A DNA stretch of 64,000 nucleotides from Phoebastria nigripes (Eukaryota; Chordata; Aves; Procellariiformes; Diomedeidae): contig JAYKAV010002519.1 in NCBI GenBank assembly GCA_035582835.1, positions 744,001 to 808,000 on the forward strand. Reading direction: 5' to 3'. Positions 38,721-51,205 of this stretch are shown here, one piece after another; position 1 is the stretch's first letter, and the number at the start of each line of letters is the position of its first letter. Position numbers and translations under genes: made by a program. Under the pieces are notes generated by a model. It had not been told where the DNA came from. It made no database searches and saw nothing but the letters and a program-made list of their open reading frames with translations.

Positions 38721-41454
38721 CTTACATGTTTCAGAAGGCCCTAACATTTCAACAGAGCAGCCGCTTAGAAATTTTATAAAGGGGGAAGGAAATAGTCTTA
38801 TGCTCTTTCTTTCAAGATCCATAACACTTCTGCAGCAAGTGACACTCAGCTGAAAAACACATGCATTGCCTCTGTACTTAAAAGCTTCAATTTACTTGAT
38901 AATCCGAGATCTCTTTCATCTTTATTTTGCTCACTGACTATTTTAGGCACAGGCATTCGTTTTATTATCGTTACAGAGACAAATACATGTTCACATTACA
39001 CATTTAATATAGCAGACAGATGTCTGGACGCAACAGTCTTGGCTGTGACCTCCCTGGGTCACTTCTGCAAACAAGGCGTTGCATTTCAAATGAGTTTTTA
39101 GATCTGATAAATTCAAAAGAAATAACACTGCGCTACATATGCAAACAAGCTACAAGCCAAGTTCCACCAGTATGGTGGATATGGTATGTGCACAACTCCA
39201 TGAGTTTTGTGTGTTCAAATGCAATAAATTTTACAACTGAGTGAGGATACACTGATGAGTGAAGGAGAGAGAGGTAGCTGTAGTGAAATATCAATTCTGG
39301 TGTAGTGAACATAGTTAAACTTGATAATGGGAAGAAATGACAGAAAAATGCCTTGTTTCAATCTCCTATTCATTATTCATCACGGACAATACCCAGAAGA
39401 GACTGTATGGTAATGAAATGTGCTTACTGAATACCGACGGGACAGCTCATCTTTATAAGGAGATGACTTTTCTCCAAACTGAGCAGTCACACACAGCACT
39501 GCACTGAGCCTTTTTTGGATTATAATTATAACCAAAAATGTTTTAATAAGTTTAGGAGGTTTTTTTTAAAGCTAGCTGGAAACAGTGAGAGTTCAATGAC
39601 CCAATACTTGCTGAGGAAANGCTGTTTTGCTGGAGATTAGGTGGAACTTTTTTTAAAGTAAACAAATATTATCTTTGCATCCTGACTCAAGACAGCTTTA
39701 AGTGGTTTAATAAACCAGTTAAAATAAGAGAAGTCACCACTAAAAATAAAGTTTATATGAAAGAAATGGTCACGGAGAGAGTTATACTGGTAGAGAGGTT
39801 TCTCAGGAAACTAAATGCAAGCACAGGGGTGCCTAACGTTGTTGCAGGGCAAGGAGAAAGAGGCTTTGAACAGACATAGCAGATGTTCCTGGACAAAAAT
39901 TCGTTGCATGACCCTGAAGGAGAAAGAAGTGAAAGAAACTTCTGGGGTTCCAGCTGACAGTGGGAAAATGAGGAATGTTAAGCGAAGAGATTGCCATGTA
40001 TTTTCAGAGCTGTGAAGGGGGGGGAGGGGAGTAGTTTTGTGCATCTCTTTTCTAAATAAACACGACTGCATGGGAGAAGCATCTAGTTGCCTCATCAATT
40101 TCTCATGTGAACAAAAACAAATGCAAGTGTTTGCCGACTTCTCCAGCCAAAGGTGTAACAATATATTCCACCAGGAGGCAAAACTGTCATGCTACAATTT
40201 CTAACTTGAGAAGAGATCATAAAATACTTTGGAAAGTTAATGAGCTGCACTCACATATAAATCTGACCAACGCTCAGCTGGCATAAAATAAAATACTGGC
40301 TATGTCACTGACCACAGTGCCATTAAGATTAATTTAGAGCACTCAGGATCTGTACCATCTTGTTGAAATGGCTCAGGGACAGAAAGTGAACATGTTAACA
40401 ACTAATGTATAGCAAATGTAATTACGGACGCCATTTCATAGCCATTTCAGCCAACTAAGACTGCCACGATCCCACCACTACATACTCAGTCATTCAGCCT
40501 CGACTCTTCCCTTACATCAGCACTAGAGCTCATCTCACCTCACAGGAAGCTTTCAACCAGATGAGTGGGCTAACTATGCCAGCCAGGTGGGTAGTGTCCA
40601 GGCAGCCCAGCTTCCTCACCTGGCCACCCGTCAGGCTGGTGCTAGAGCCAGCATGAGAAAGCATTTGTGGAGAGAAGAGAGGACCATGACAGACTGGATA
40701 CAGATAAATTTGAGTCATTACAGAACTTCAACCTAGGAGGAAAAACTTTGCTATTATGGGAAATTCAGTGTCTAAATTGTTGAGATTCCTAGTGGTTAAA
40801 GCTCCTTCCAGTTCTTTCTAGAAGGTGAAAAATCAGCACAGCTTTAGGAAACAAAGCACAAAGATTTACATTATTTACCTATTACACATAAAAACTCTGT
40901 ATCACAACACCAGTGGCAAGATGATGTGAGAATGGCTTTTTCCTCCAGGAAAAATCTGCAGCAGATGGTATCCCAAGGGTTAACGCCAGTTTCCATTTCC
41001 TTTGGTTGGACTGGGATTGGATTGACATTTAAAAGAATTCTCTTATTCAGAGTATTTTTCATTGGCTATTTTATAGTCAAAGCATTCACATCGCACATCA
41101 TTCATAAACAATATTTCACCTATTCTTGGATAAAAAACAGAGTTACAGAAGTACACAAGTTTAAAGAAAGTGCTAACAAGTGACCTACAACATTCAGCAG
41201 CCCTACAGCACGACTGATTTCACCTGGCTAGAGACTGCTCTGCCACAAGCACACAGATGTTACCTTAGAGTGATTCCATTTGAAATGATAATCTGCAACT
41301 ATTGTAACTGCTGATTTATATTTTGGCATTGTCTAGAGGCTGTCAATATGACAACGAGGTTCCCCTGTGCTCAGCCGGCTACATGAATAGGAGCAAGGGT
41401 TGACTGTTACTCTCAGATCTTTCTGTCTAAACAGAGACAGGCAAAACATGGGGG

Positions 41455-41590
41455 GGAAATGAACTGTTATTATGTCTGTTTTATAAATGAAGAATGCCGA
41501 AAGATGGGCTTAATATCAATAAGAAAATCTGAAAAAGAGCTGGAAATATAACTCAAATTTCCTCACTGCCCTAAACCAATAAATCATCTT
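41455..41590 (-). mobile_element. MIR-like SINE relic
   Basis: The blocks TTATTATGTCTGTTTTATAA, ATGAAGAATGCCGAAAGATG, AAAGAGCTGGAAATATAACT and TCCTCACTGCCCTAAACCAA follow in order the complement of MIR (TTATTATCCCCATTTTACAG, ATGAGGAAACTGAGGC, GCAGAGCTGGGATTTGAAC, TCCAGTGCCCTAACCACT). Confidence 0.6.
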
Positions 41591-42424
41591 TTCATCATAN
41601 ATCATCAAATTACTATTCCTAAAACACCTCTTCTGGAAAACACCCTCTTCCATTAAAAATTTTTTAAAAATTTTAAAATCCTATTTTCAGGTCCCTCAGT
41701 CACAACATGTTTTTCAAAAACCAGACCTAAACTATATCCCAAACTGTAGAGCAGGATCCCTGAAATTGCTCAACTTCAGAAGACGTTCTGAAAACTGCAG
41801 TTCCCCACATTCACTCATGTCTAAGAGTAACCATCCCATTCCTGTAACAACATCTTTTGTCAAGTGGCTACTGTGCTGAGACTATTTGGCTTTAAAGGGA
41901 AAGGCTATTTTGTTATTCACTTAAAAAAATTACTTTAAGAGCTTTCAACAAAGTGGTTCCCTACAAAATAGCTACTAAGTAAAGTGATGTACTTGTCCAG
42001 AGCATAACAAAATCACTGGGAGGAGATAGAGACAATACTGTACGTGACAATCCAACGAAGATGATTGCAAGGGCACGTTGATACTTTCATGTTTCACATA
42101 AATTCAGCACAACTATAGTGGAAACCATAGCCTGGTGGAGATACGTTTCACCATACTCATCATATGTTTGCAGTAAATCTTGATTGGTATTAGGGAAAAA
42201 AAAAAAAACCAAACACTGTTGTAAATGAAGAGAACAGATGACAAAATATAGTCCTAAGAAAAGCAAAGCAGAAGCACAGTTCATCTGTGAGCTCAAATGC
42301 ATTTACTCAATGCATAGCTTGTAATAGCAGCAATAAGCAAAAGGAACACAGGAAAGTGTCTTGTGAACTACATGTAAACTTAATAGAAAAACTGTCTGCA
42401 AGGTAAATAGATTAGTACTGTAAG

Positions 42425-42479
42425 GTGCTGAGTTTTAAAGTGCCCTTTAAAACTTGTTGGCATTGAGGAAACTCAGCAC
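42425..42479. repeat. Nested inverted repeat (hairpin)
   Basis: GTGCTGAGTTT (42425-42435) pairs perfectly with AAACTCAGCAC (42469-42479). Inside lies a second hairpin, TTTTAAAG (42433-42440) with CTTTAAAA (42445-42452) around a 4-nt loop; the two overlap by three bases. Surrounding words resemble an old repeat with a GGTGCTGAGCACC theme. Confidence 0.75.
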
Positions 42480-45400
42480 GTCGTAGACAAGTCTGCATTG
42501 TGCTGGATTGAGCCCACAATACTTTTTGAAAAACTGTACTTAGCCCTTAGGAGGGAGAAAAATATGCACGTGGGAAATTTTGTGCTCTGACTGGTATAAA
42601 ATCCATTACAAAAATAAAAATGGGTTACATCAGTAAGAGCAGCAACCATATTAACAGTGAGAGTTCCTTCAGGCTAAAAACTTGTCGGAGCAAAGAGACA
42701 AACAATTTGGTCAGTAAAAGCAAAATCCATAAACTGAGTAATAGGGAAACAAGAAATCAAATTTTTTGTATGGACACACACTGAAAGCCACTAAAAAAAA
42801 CTTCATTAAATGCTCTGTTTCTAACTCTCAACTAATATTTTAAATGTTTTTAAAAAGCCTCCAAATCCACAGAACAATACAAAAAGTAAAACAAAAAGGT
42901 TAAATGTGGCAATAGTATCCAAACACTTTTGCACAACTAGCCTCTGACAAAACCATGGGCAGAATGAGCACTTCAGCCAGAGAAGATAGATACCTGCCTC
43001 TTCCCTAATCTATCAGTAACATCTCCAACCCATGGCTGGAAGGATTCCAGCCCCCTTCTGGACACACCAATCTCAGCGTAAAACATGAGAATTAGAGGAG
43101 AAAAAAAAAATTCCAAAGGCAAATTACAATTATAAATAGATAGAGCNAAATAGAAGGGCTGAATCGATTAGAACATTATTCCTATCTCAGGCCTCCCATC
43201 TGAGAAAGATCAAGGCCGCAACCAGGGATCAAAGCGATTAACCACCTAACCAGCAGCCAGCAGAGCCACAGATGAGAAGTGGCAGATCATATATACACAA
43301 ACAATCTGAACTGGCAAACAGAGGCTTTTTACACCTTAAGACAGAAGAAGCTGCAAAATTCAAGTACTCTGNCATATACAAACTTAGACAAATGTGATAA
43401 GACTCTGAGGCATGCTGGTTTTAATCTACAGAACACACGTTAATATAACAACATGTGAATTGTTTAAATTAAAATAAAATACTATAAAATGTTTAACTGC
43501 AGGGTTATTAATCAAATCCCTTCCAATATATGAAATGCTCAATGCTTATGATTATGAAAAATTATTTTTGCACATTTTATCATTCAAATTACATTCCTCA
43601 TCTTAAAACCTCCACTACTCAGGACATATTTCCCATTAGGAAGATGCGAGTTAATCAGCGATGTCCTCTGCACGGCTATGGAAAAGGCCAATTTGCTAAC
43701 ACTTTCTGATCAGCCACAGCTCAAATACCACATCTGGTTTACATCTGGACAGCTAGCCAGTCAGCTAATCAGCTGAGATTTAACTAGGTCTGGATCATGA
43801 TCACACAGGTTTCCCAAAATAAAGCAATTTGGTGAGAGCTGATCTCTATTCATACAGACGTGCTGGTTAGCATTAGATTAATACAGTTTGTTTAGAACAA
43901 GATCATGTCTAAGAGAAGAAAAAGGATTAAAACCCTTTCTTATAAAAAAAGTCAGGGCAGTTCCTTCCCCAGGAATGTAACTAGCACAAAATGCAACAAC
44001 AGGGTCTAACAGATTATGGGAAGATGGAAAGAAGAGAAGTATTTCCGAAACCTGGGCTTGATGCTGCAGGCATGGCGGTCCTACTACAGGCAACACTGAA
44101 CTCGCACTAAAGGTTTAAGTCTTAAATAATCAATCAATCATTCAGGCAAACAGGAAGACAGAAGCATTTTTGCCACAATCACTTCTTTAATTCCAAGCAC
44201 AATAAAACAGACTGCACGGATATATTCCTTTTCTGACAGTGGAGCAGATCGCCGTTGTTTGAACAGTCCTTCCTTCCCTTTTCTTAGCTGATGAAGAAAG
44301 CTATTCCCCTGCTTAGCTTCCAGCTGACATCCACGTCAATATAACAGCTTCATTAGACTCTCTCTTTTTAACACTTTCTTAGAGTCTAAGGTAACATTCC
44401 CTCTCATGAGATATACCCTGACTGCACAGTGCAAGGTAAACCTTTAAAATGGCAGGCTTTATTTGCTCTCATCCTATCTGTACTCACAGAATAAACTGTG
44501 TCTACAACTGAAGGATTTGCACCTCCAGCTATCCAGATTAACAAACATTAAGTACAATTATTAGGGGCAGTATCAACAATGTATGGGCAGCAAGAGCAGT
44601 TGTGCACTTTAGCAAGTACTGACATGAACAAACACAAAATCTTTTGGAAGCTTCCATGAGATATAAATACTGGAAAGGATAAAGCAGGGACTTTGTAAGG
44701 AAGCTTTCTCTAGGTTCAGCATATCAGAACAGGACCTCCAGTACCCTTTTTTCCCCAAGTTTCTGGTGCTCGACTCTGTGTTTGGGAGGGCAGTAGAGGA
44801 GAAGGACAAATGGCCTGACCCTGTCCCACTGTTTGTGCACTCTCATTATTTGCAACAAAGTACCAGTGAGGAGTACCAGTCCCTGTGACTTCCGTAAAAT
44901 GCAAACTGCCATGGGGGTATGGGAAGATTATTAAAACGAGAAGGGGACTGAAGGAGCTAGGCAGAGAAATTATAAACTAATATTCAGTTGAGTCTTCAGA
45001 TCAGCNTATGAAGTGAAGGAAACTGCTACCAGAAGCTTCTAAGAAAAACATTTGTACAAATATCACTGACTAATATTCTGCTGCCAGTCTCACCAAAAGC
45101 TCTCAAGTAGCTTGTTGCTACTGCCTCTAAAATATCTACTACGCTTTTCCTGAGAGGGTCTTCAAAGCNGCCGTTTCCTATTAGGCAGAGCAAAGGGACA
45201 AAAAAAAACGATGAGGGAACAAGAAAGAAATCCCACGGCAAANCATCGCTGCTGGATCACATGCTCATAGCGATGATTGACTCCTCCTTAAACTAAAGGC
45301 CAAAGCTTAAAATGTTCCCTGCTTCAAGGGCCAGTCAATCTCATCATTAGCACCCCAAAGGATTAAGCCTATGAGAGACAGTCAGCCTCCAGCTGCTGTA

Positions 45401-48400
45401 CTTCAGGGACCCGCAAACACTACCCAGCCAGCTGCTGTTCCCAAGTGCCTCCGTGCATTACGCTTACAAATCCAAACAGGCCTTGTGACTTCTACAGCTC
45501 CATTTGATCATTGCCCAGCTCGCTCATGAAAAAAAGTAAAAAAGGTTAGCAGTCACAGATTATGTTAAACAATTATTAGAGTACTTCACCTCTGTTTTTC
45601 TTTCTAACAAAATGAAAGGGCCTCATTACTCGCAAAAAACCCCCAAACTAACCACAAGATCAGTGCAGGCCTGTAGATGGTGAGCTCAGTCTCAGTAAAT
45701 GGTCAGCTTTTGGAGGAGAGGGCATATGGAGACATGAGCAACCTCAGCAGCAGCCTGGACCGTGCTTGTGAGGAGAAAGCTCCCCTAGGCAGCAGAGCAT
45801 GGTGCAGAGGAGCTAGCGGATGCGCCAGCATCGCTGCGTGTTACAATCCAGCATCGCTCAGACACGTGTATGGCAGAGGCAGAACCGTGTCTGAGCTAAT
45901 AAGCCTTGACTCGCAGCACAGTAAATGACCTGGGACACAACGCTCTGCTGACATTGCTATCCCACTCTCCGTTCCAGAGGCAGCTAGATCAGTGCCAATT
46001 AAGGGATCACCATGCTGTACTTGCGCTGTACTCCACTGAGGATTACTCATCTCTCCCTAAAAAGAACAGATGTGCTTCATTCATTTTACACCAACACAGG
46101 AATGGGGTCAAATACGAGCTGTGCGATAGCTGTGAGTCAGCTGAACAGCCATCATTCTCCACATTCTTCTCCATCATTTTCTGTATCCGGACACCATACC
46201 ACAGACCCTTAAGCAGCAGCAAAGGCCGCTCCATTGGTCTCCTGTGACTCAGGTTTCACTGATGCACTTGCACACTCTGCAAAGCACACTCACGTAAGAC
46301 CCTGAGAAATGACTCTTCTTTGAATGCTGATTTTTACTTTGTCATTGCTGCTGAGATGGCCAAGGGTTTTTCAGACTCTCGAGCAATAGGCATTCTGAAA
46401 ACTCTAGGGTAGTAATGAATGGAAAAAAAGCAGTTTAATAGGTGGTGGCCTTTGAGCTCATAAAAACTGAAGCATCTTCATCACATGCTACAAAGAGCAG
46501 GTATTTTGGAACAAACTCCAAATCCTAGGTCACTGAGGGCTCAGGAATTACAGAAATAGATCGAGTTACTAGGTTGCTCACATAAGCAAGCCAGTAAGCA
46601 CAGCAAGGAAAAGATCTGATAGCACTTCACTCCTTTTTGGTCCTGCCGCTTAAAAAGAAAACTGAGCCAAGAAAGCAAATAGAAGATTAAGGGTTTGTCT
46701 ACGCTGAATGCTGCAATGTTTGACGAGTAGATCTGCGATGCATTTACTCCGTTACACAACACGATCACAACTATACAGTCTCTCCATTTAAATTAGTGGT
46801 GTCTCTACACCTGACCTTAGTGGGTATNTTACCCACCCTTGCTAGTTTATATACCGGTAGCTTTCCTAGCTGTACATTGCACTGCATTCATATGGACGTA
46901 TTCAGGGACTTAAAATCTACAACGATCAATATCAACACAAATATTTAGAAAATAAAAAGAATGGATGGAACAATATGACCCTGTGAACAATTCTGTCTCA
47001 TTTAACTCCCGTGATGAGAGAGTTAGCAGCAACCTGAGTTCATTCTGTGGACACAAAAACAAGGCTCCCAACAGGTTTGTACATTGTAATCTAATCTGAA
47101 AAGAAAAAAGAGCTCTGGTTCAGAAGTCTCCTGTACACTTGTGGATTCTGGGATTCATTTACTAAAATGAAGAAGCTGGAGAGGAACAGTCCAGAAGACA
47201 AAGTGTATTTTCAGCNGTACAGTGTTTGAGGGCCATTTGCAGTCATCTGTGAGCCATGATAAACAGCCAATAGCACATTATACTAGTATGAAATGCTATC
47301 CAGAACACTGAATTTTAACTGGGAGGGAAGGGATTTCATTATTGCTATTATGATTATTATATTATTATATTGCAAATAGGTACTGTGGAGACACAGCATC
47401 CATGATTACAGAGTCTGTGATTCCATAGTCAGCTATTCGAAAAGAAAATTCCAGCTTGCAGACAGTTTGCAGATGTTCAAGACTACATTCATTAAAAATA
47501 CATTGTCAGATCCAATCGGGAACAAAATGCAAGTTTGCAGAAGTCTTTCAAAGTTGTTGTGGATTCCTTTTCGTGTTTTGATTCCAGTATAAGCACATTC
47601 TAAAATGAATTACGTTGCCATTGTGCATTTCCAACAAACAGTGCAGCACTGTGCCAATGCATAATAATTTGAAACATTAATATTATTTGAAAATAACACA
47701 GAAAAGGTACTTTTATTATTTCTTTTGATAAAATGAAATTTATAAGTTCATTAAAATTATTTTTTATACTACTTTCAATTACAATTAACTTGGTCATGTA
47801 AATACTACCACTATAGCCTATAAACCTTCCTGGTAACTCTGCTTTCACCACCCAGGGGTTCAGCTGCCTGCATGCCAAGGTCCAGCGCTGGTATTGCCTA
47901 GCTGTGTAACTACTGAAGAGCAGCTATAAGAAAGTCTGGAGACAGATAAAAACATGAAAGTTGCAGAGGTTAAAATTATCGAGACAACATCATCGCTAGC
48001 TCAGGGATTCAAGAAGAAAATACCAACACAAAGGTATAAAACCATAAAGAGAGCTTAGCTGGCCCCAGTGGGAATCATCACCTCCAGTCATCAACATCAT
48101 CAGTGTCATCAGAGCTGGTGGAAGATGGCAGCTCAGCAACACTGAGGGTCTACTGAAAGGGGCCACGCAGGACAATCCTTCCCCACAGCCAAGGCCAGCC
48201 AGGACAGCAAAGACTGTGAGCAATGGTGAGCACACTAACACTGAGCCTAGTAGCTCATTAACTCCTAGGTATCTTTTGTGTGCGTTATCANACAAATAAT
48301 TGTTTCACACTTTTAAGGTGAGTGTATCCTGCTTGCGGAATCTTTTTATACCCAGCCCAAACAAACCAAAGAGGGGTTGTAACAGGCCTTACCCTGGCAA

Positions 48401-48743
48401 CAACAAAATTCCGTTATTGGCAAAGCCAACAACTGAACAGACACTAAACATGTAAGTCACACTCATTCTTATGACTTTACAGAATCAGGACGTCTATTTC
48501 CCCTGCAATCAACTAATAACAGAGTCATTTATCTTTATATGAATACAAGAATAAAATACAAAAGGCATGTATTTTACTTAAAACACTGTCTGGGGTTAGC
48601 CATACTGGGCAATTGTGCATTGCCAAGCACTGATTTGATTTTCATTATACTGCACTGACGGCAAAGTCATTTATCTTTTTTCAGCTCCCAGTCTCCTTTT
48701 ATCTTTTTCTTATGCTTCTGTATTTTTCCTCTATCCTGCAGTG

Positions 48744-48813
48744 TTGCTGAATGCTGACGAGCAGGAAATGGTAGAAAACCACAGACAGTCTCTTTCAGAT
48801 TACAAGTTCAGGT
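48744..48813 (+). other. Exon-like stretch antisense to TRHDE, low confidence
   Basis: A pyrimidine-rich run ending TATCCTGCAG precedes 70 nt, starting TGTTGCTGAATG, open in one frame as LLNADEQEMVENHRQSLSDY. It is followed by CAG and GTATGG, a donor-like sequence. No known protein is recognised and the strand is opposite to TRHDE. Chance is quite possible at this length. Confidence 0.2.
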
Positions 48814-49999
48814 ATGGAAGATCCAACTTTTTTCCATTTTGGACTTCCCAAAGAAGCTGTATATTTGGCATTGTCCNGCTATATAAAGATCAGTTAAATA
48901 CTTCACTAGCTGTCCTTCTCTAGAATAGACAGACTTTCAAACAATGACATGATGTTTCTTTCACAGTTCTAATGTGCTCTCTGTTAAGAAGAGAAATTAT
49001 CTTCCTGTCACTGCAGCCTTGGATGTTTTAACAAAAAATAAAGTGACCAATGCAAAAACAGTTTTCACGTACCACAGCCACAATTTTTACCTTTTTTTTT
49101 TTTTGCATTCAACTTGTTACATTTGTAGATTACTAGCGTTCCATAAAAATTAGGAAAACTGGAAATATAAAGAAGAAAAAAATCTTCCCAGTGTTCTAGT
49201 ACTTAGCCTTTAAGTGTATTAGCATCTCACCAGGGATGTGCAAACAACTGACTTTTTCAATTCACCAGCTGAACTTGCCATTCTTGGTTTGTTAGTACTG
49301 AATCAAGTTTGCCTTAACCCTGTTTCCCACCAAAACAAAACCAAAGTATTTAATGTCATGACAGACAATACATTCCTCTTGAAATAAAGCAGAATGTTTC
49401 ATTTCCTAAGATTTGTTCAAAAAACAAATGTAACAGAATTACAGTCAAAACATCACGGCTTATGGTTAGAGTGATGCTTCATAAAGCAGACACCTCAGAT
49501 GTCTTTCAGGTCCTAAAGGTCTCTATGATGTACATGTCTGCATACAAGATGGTATCTGTATCTCCGCTGTCAGTCAATGGAGGTCTGTTCAATAGAGTTA
49601 ATAGAACCTAAAGAGTGATTCAGAATATTCCAGTACACCTACATCAGGTCAGCTGACACTGACCAAAATACACTCGAAGTATTGAAGATGTTGGCCAACT
49701 TTAGCATAGCAATTGCAATTGCTAATGTTACTAGACTTCTCACACAGCAGTGACATGAACCATAATTACCTATGACTTCTAGCAACAACCTTTATATTCT
49801 CTATTCACGTGTTTAGGCGTGTATATTATCACACTATCAGAATCTTTTTCAGCAACAACTTTTCAGTAAAGTTCCACCAGAGTTTTCTGCCACAAAACAG
49901 AACATGCAACTGCCATGTTCTTGCTAGCCATGGACTCTTCTGCCACACCAGCAGAGACATGCAATAAGGAACGTGACCAGAATGGACACGGATATATAA

Positions 50000-50870
50000 G
50001 CAGAAAAGTGTGCAGTCTGTACAGAATTATTCAGAATAGTCATATGTACAAAATGCTGCAGGTGAATATCATGATACTGAGTGGCTGGTTGGTAAAACGG
50101 CAGATGAAATTCAACATCGGTAAGTGCAAAGAAATGCAAATAGGGAAAAAATAACTGTAACTATACATACACAGTAATAGAGTCTAAATTAGCTATAGCT
50201 CAGGGAAGAATTCTTGGAGTCACTGTGGACAGCTCTCTGAAAACGTCAGCTCAGTGCTCAGGAGATATTCAATAGGCAAACAAAATGTTACAACTGATTA
50301 AGGAAAGAATAAAAACCAAAACATTACTATGCCACAGAACAAACTCAAGCATATAAACTTCAAGCACTTCAGGCAGTTGTGGCACCATCCCTCTCTTTCA
50401 CTCAGTGTTTCAAAACAGGCACTGTAGAACTTAAAAGTCACAGAGAAAGGTAGTAAGAATAAGAAGAGATGGGAAGCAAATCCCATAAAAGGAGAGATTA
50501 AGTACTTTTGAGTTCTGAAAAAGGACAGCTAAATGATCTATAAAATCAGGACTGGTACAAAAGAAGCAAATGAAGAACAACCAGTCACTGATCGTCACAG
50601 CAAGAGAAGAGGGCAGCCAATGAAAATGTGGAATAAATGCATTTAAGTAAACGAGACACGTAAGTAAAATACAGATCTTGTTGCCACCAATTGTCACGGA
50701 GAGCAAAGTGCAACAGCTTCCAACACAGATAATGCACATTCACAGAGAGCAGGTCCTTTGGCGGCTATTAAACCAGTGGCCCATGTATAACTCCAGGTCA
50801 GGGTCACTAATAGCTGGAATCTAGGAGTAATACTCCACTGGTCGCCATCTCTAAACTGGTCTCCATGTAG
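50000..50870 (+). mobile_element. Ancient CR1 LINE relic, 3' portion
   Basis: Translated piecewise, the plus strand shows a worn CR1 ORF2. WLVKRQMKFNIGKCKEMQIG is the segment after the palm, then come words like KNSWSHCGQLSENVS, decayed from the dLGVTVDSSLKTS block. VYKI-type IYKIRTGTKEANEEQ and RHSKRRGQPMKMW follow from the C-terminal domain. Further on, GAGCAGGTCCTTTGGCGGCT resembles the 3' UTR of reptile-type CR1s (GGATAGGTCCATCAATGGCT). Several frameshifts and stops are present. The subfamily seems much older than the CR1s at 27 and 62 kb. Confidence 0.82.
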
Positions 50871-51084
50871 GACATGGTAAAATATTTTCTTCTGTGGCTG
50901 TTCTTACAATAAGCATGATTTTTTTTGAAAAGACTGAAAAAAAAAATTTCAAACACATGACTTGAAGGCCAGCTCTGGCTGTGGGTCCCTTCACAATCCC
51001 TCTTCCTAGTAAATAATACAGGGTTTCCCCCCCCCCAACTATAGTGCCCAACACAACTAGACTCCAGGAAATAACTGATAATGG

Positions 51085-51205
51085 GTTCTTAATAATCAGG
51101 AAGGTGAGGTACAGAGAGAGAAATGGTAAAACATCTCACCCCTCTGACGGGTCTCACTTGTAATTCACGCATACCAAGCACCTGGCATTAACTGCTTCAC
51201 CCAAG
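51085..51205 (-). mobile_element. Possible MIR-like SINE relic
   Basis: GGAAGGTGAGGTACAGAGAG, AAATGGTAAAACATCTCACC and GCACCTGGCATTAACTGCTT resemble a decayed complement of MIR (GAAACTGAGGCACAGAGAGG, AAGTGACTTGCCC, AGTGCCTTAACCACT). Weaker than the other relics. Confidence 0.35.

Larger units (their letters stand above)
31661..49999 (-). other. TRHDE intron upstream of the exon, no gene seen
   Basis: Intron sequence with homopolymer runs (A near 32070, T then G at 36531-36565), ancient SINE relics (34.2, 35.0, 37.5, 38.7, 41.5 kb; listed separately) and an (ATT)-rich patch near 47340-47372. The stretch 46690-46870 may be another worn repeat. Reading frames up to 122 aa have no recognisable domain. 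Confidence 0.55.

Noticed and set aside
46690..46870. Possible old repeat starting GGTTTGTCTACGCTGAATGC
   Set aside because: Resembles words of amniote interspersed repeats, but I could not place it in a family or find its ends.
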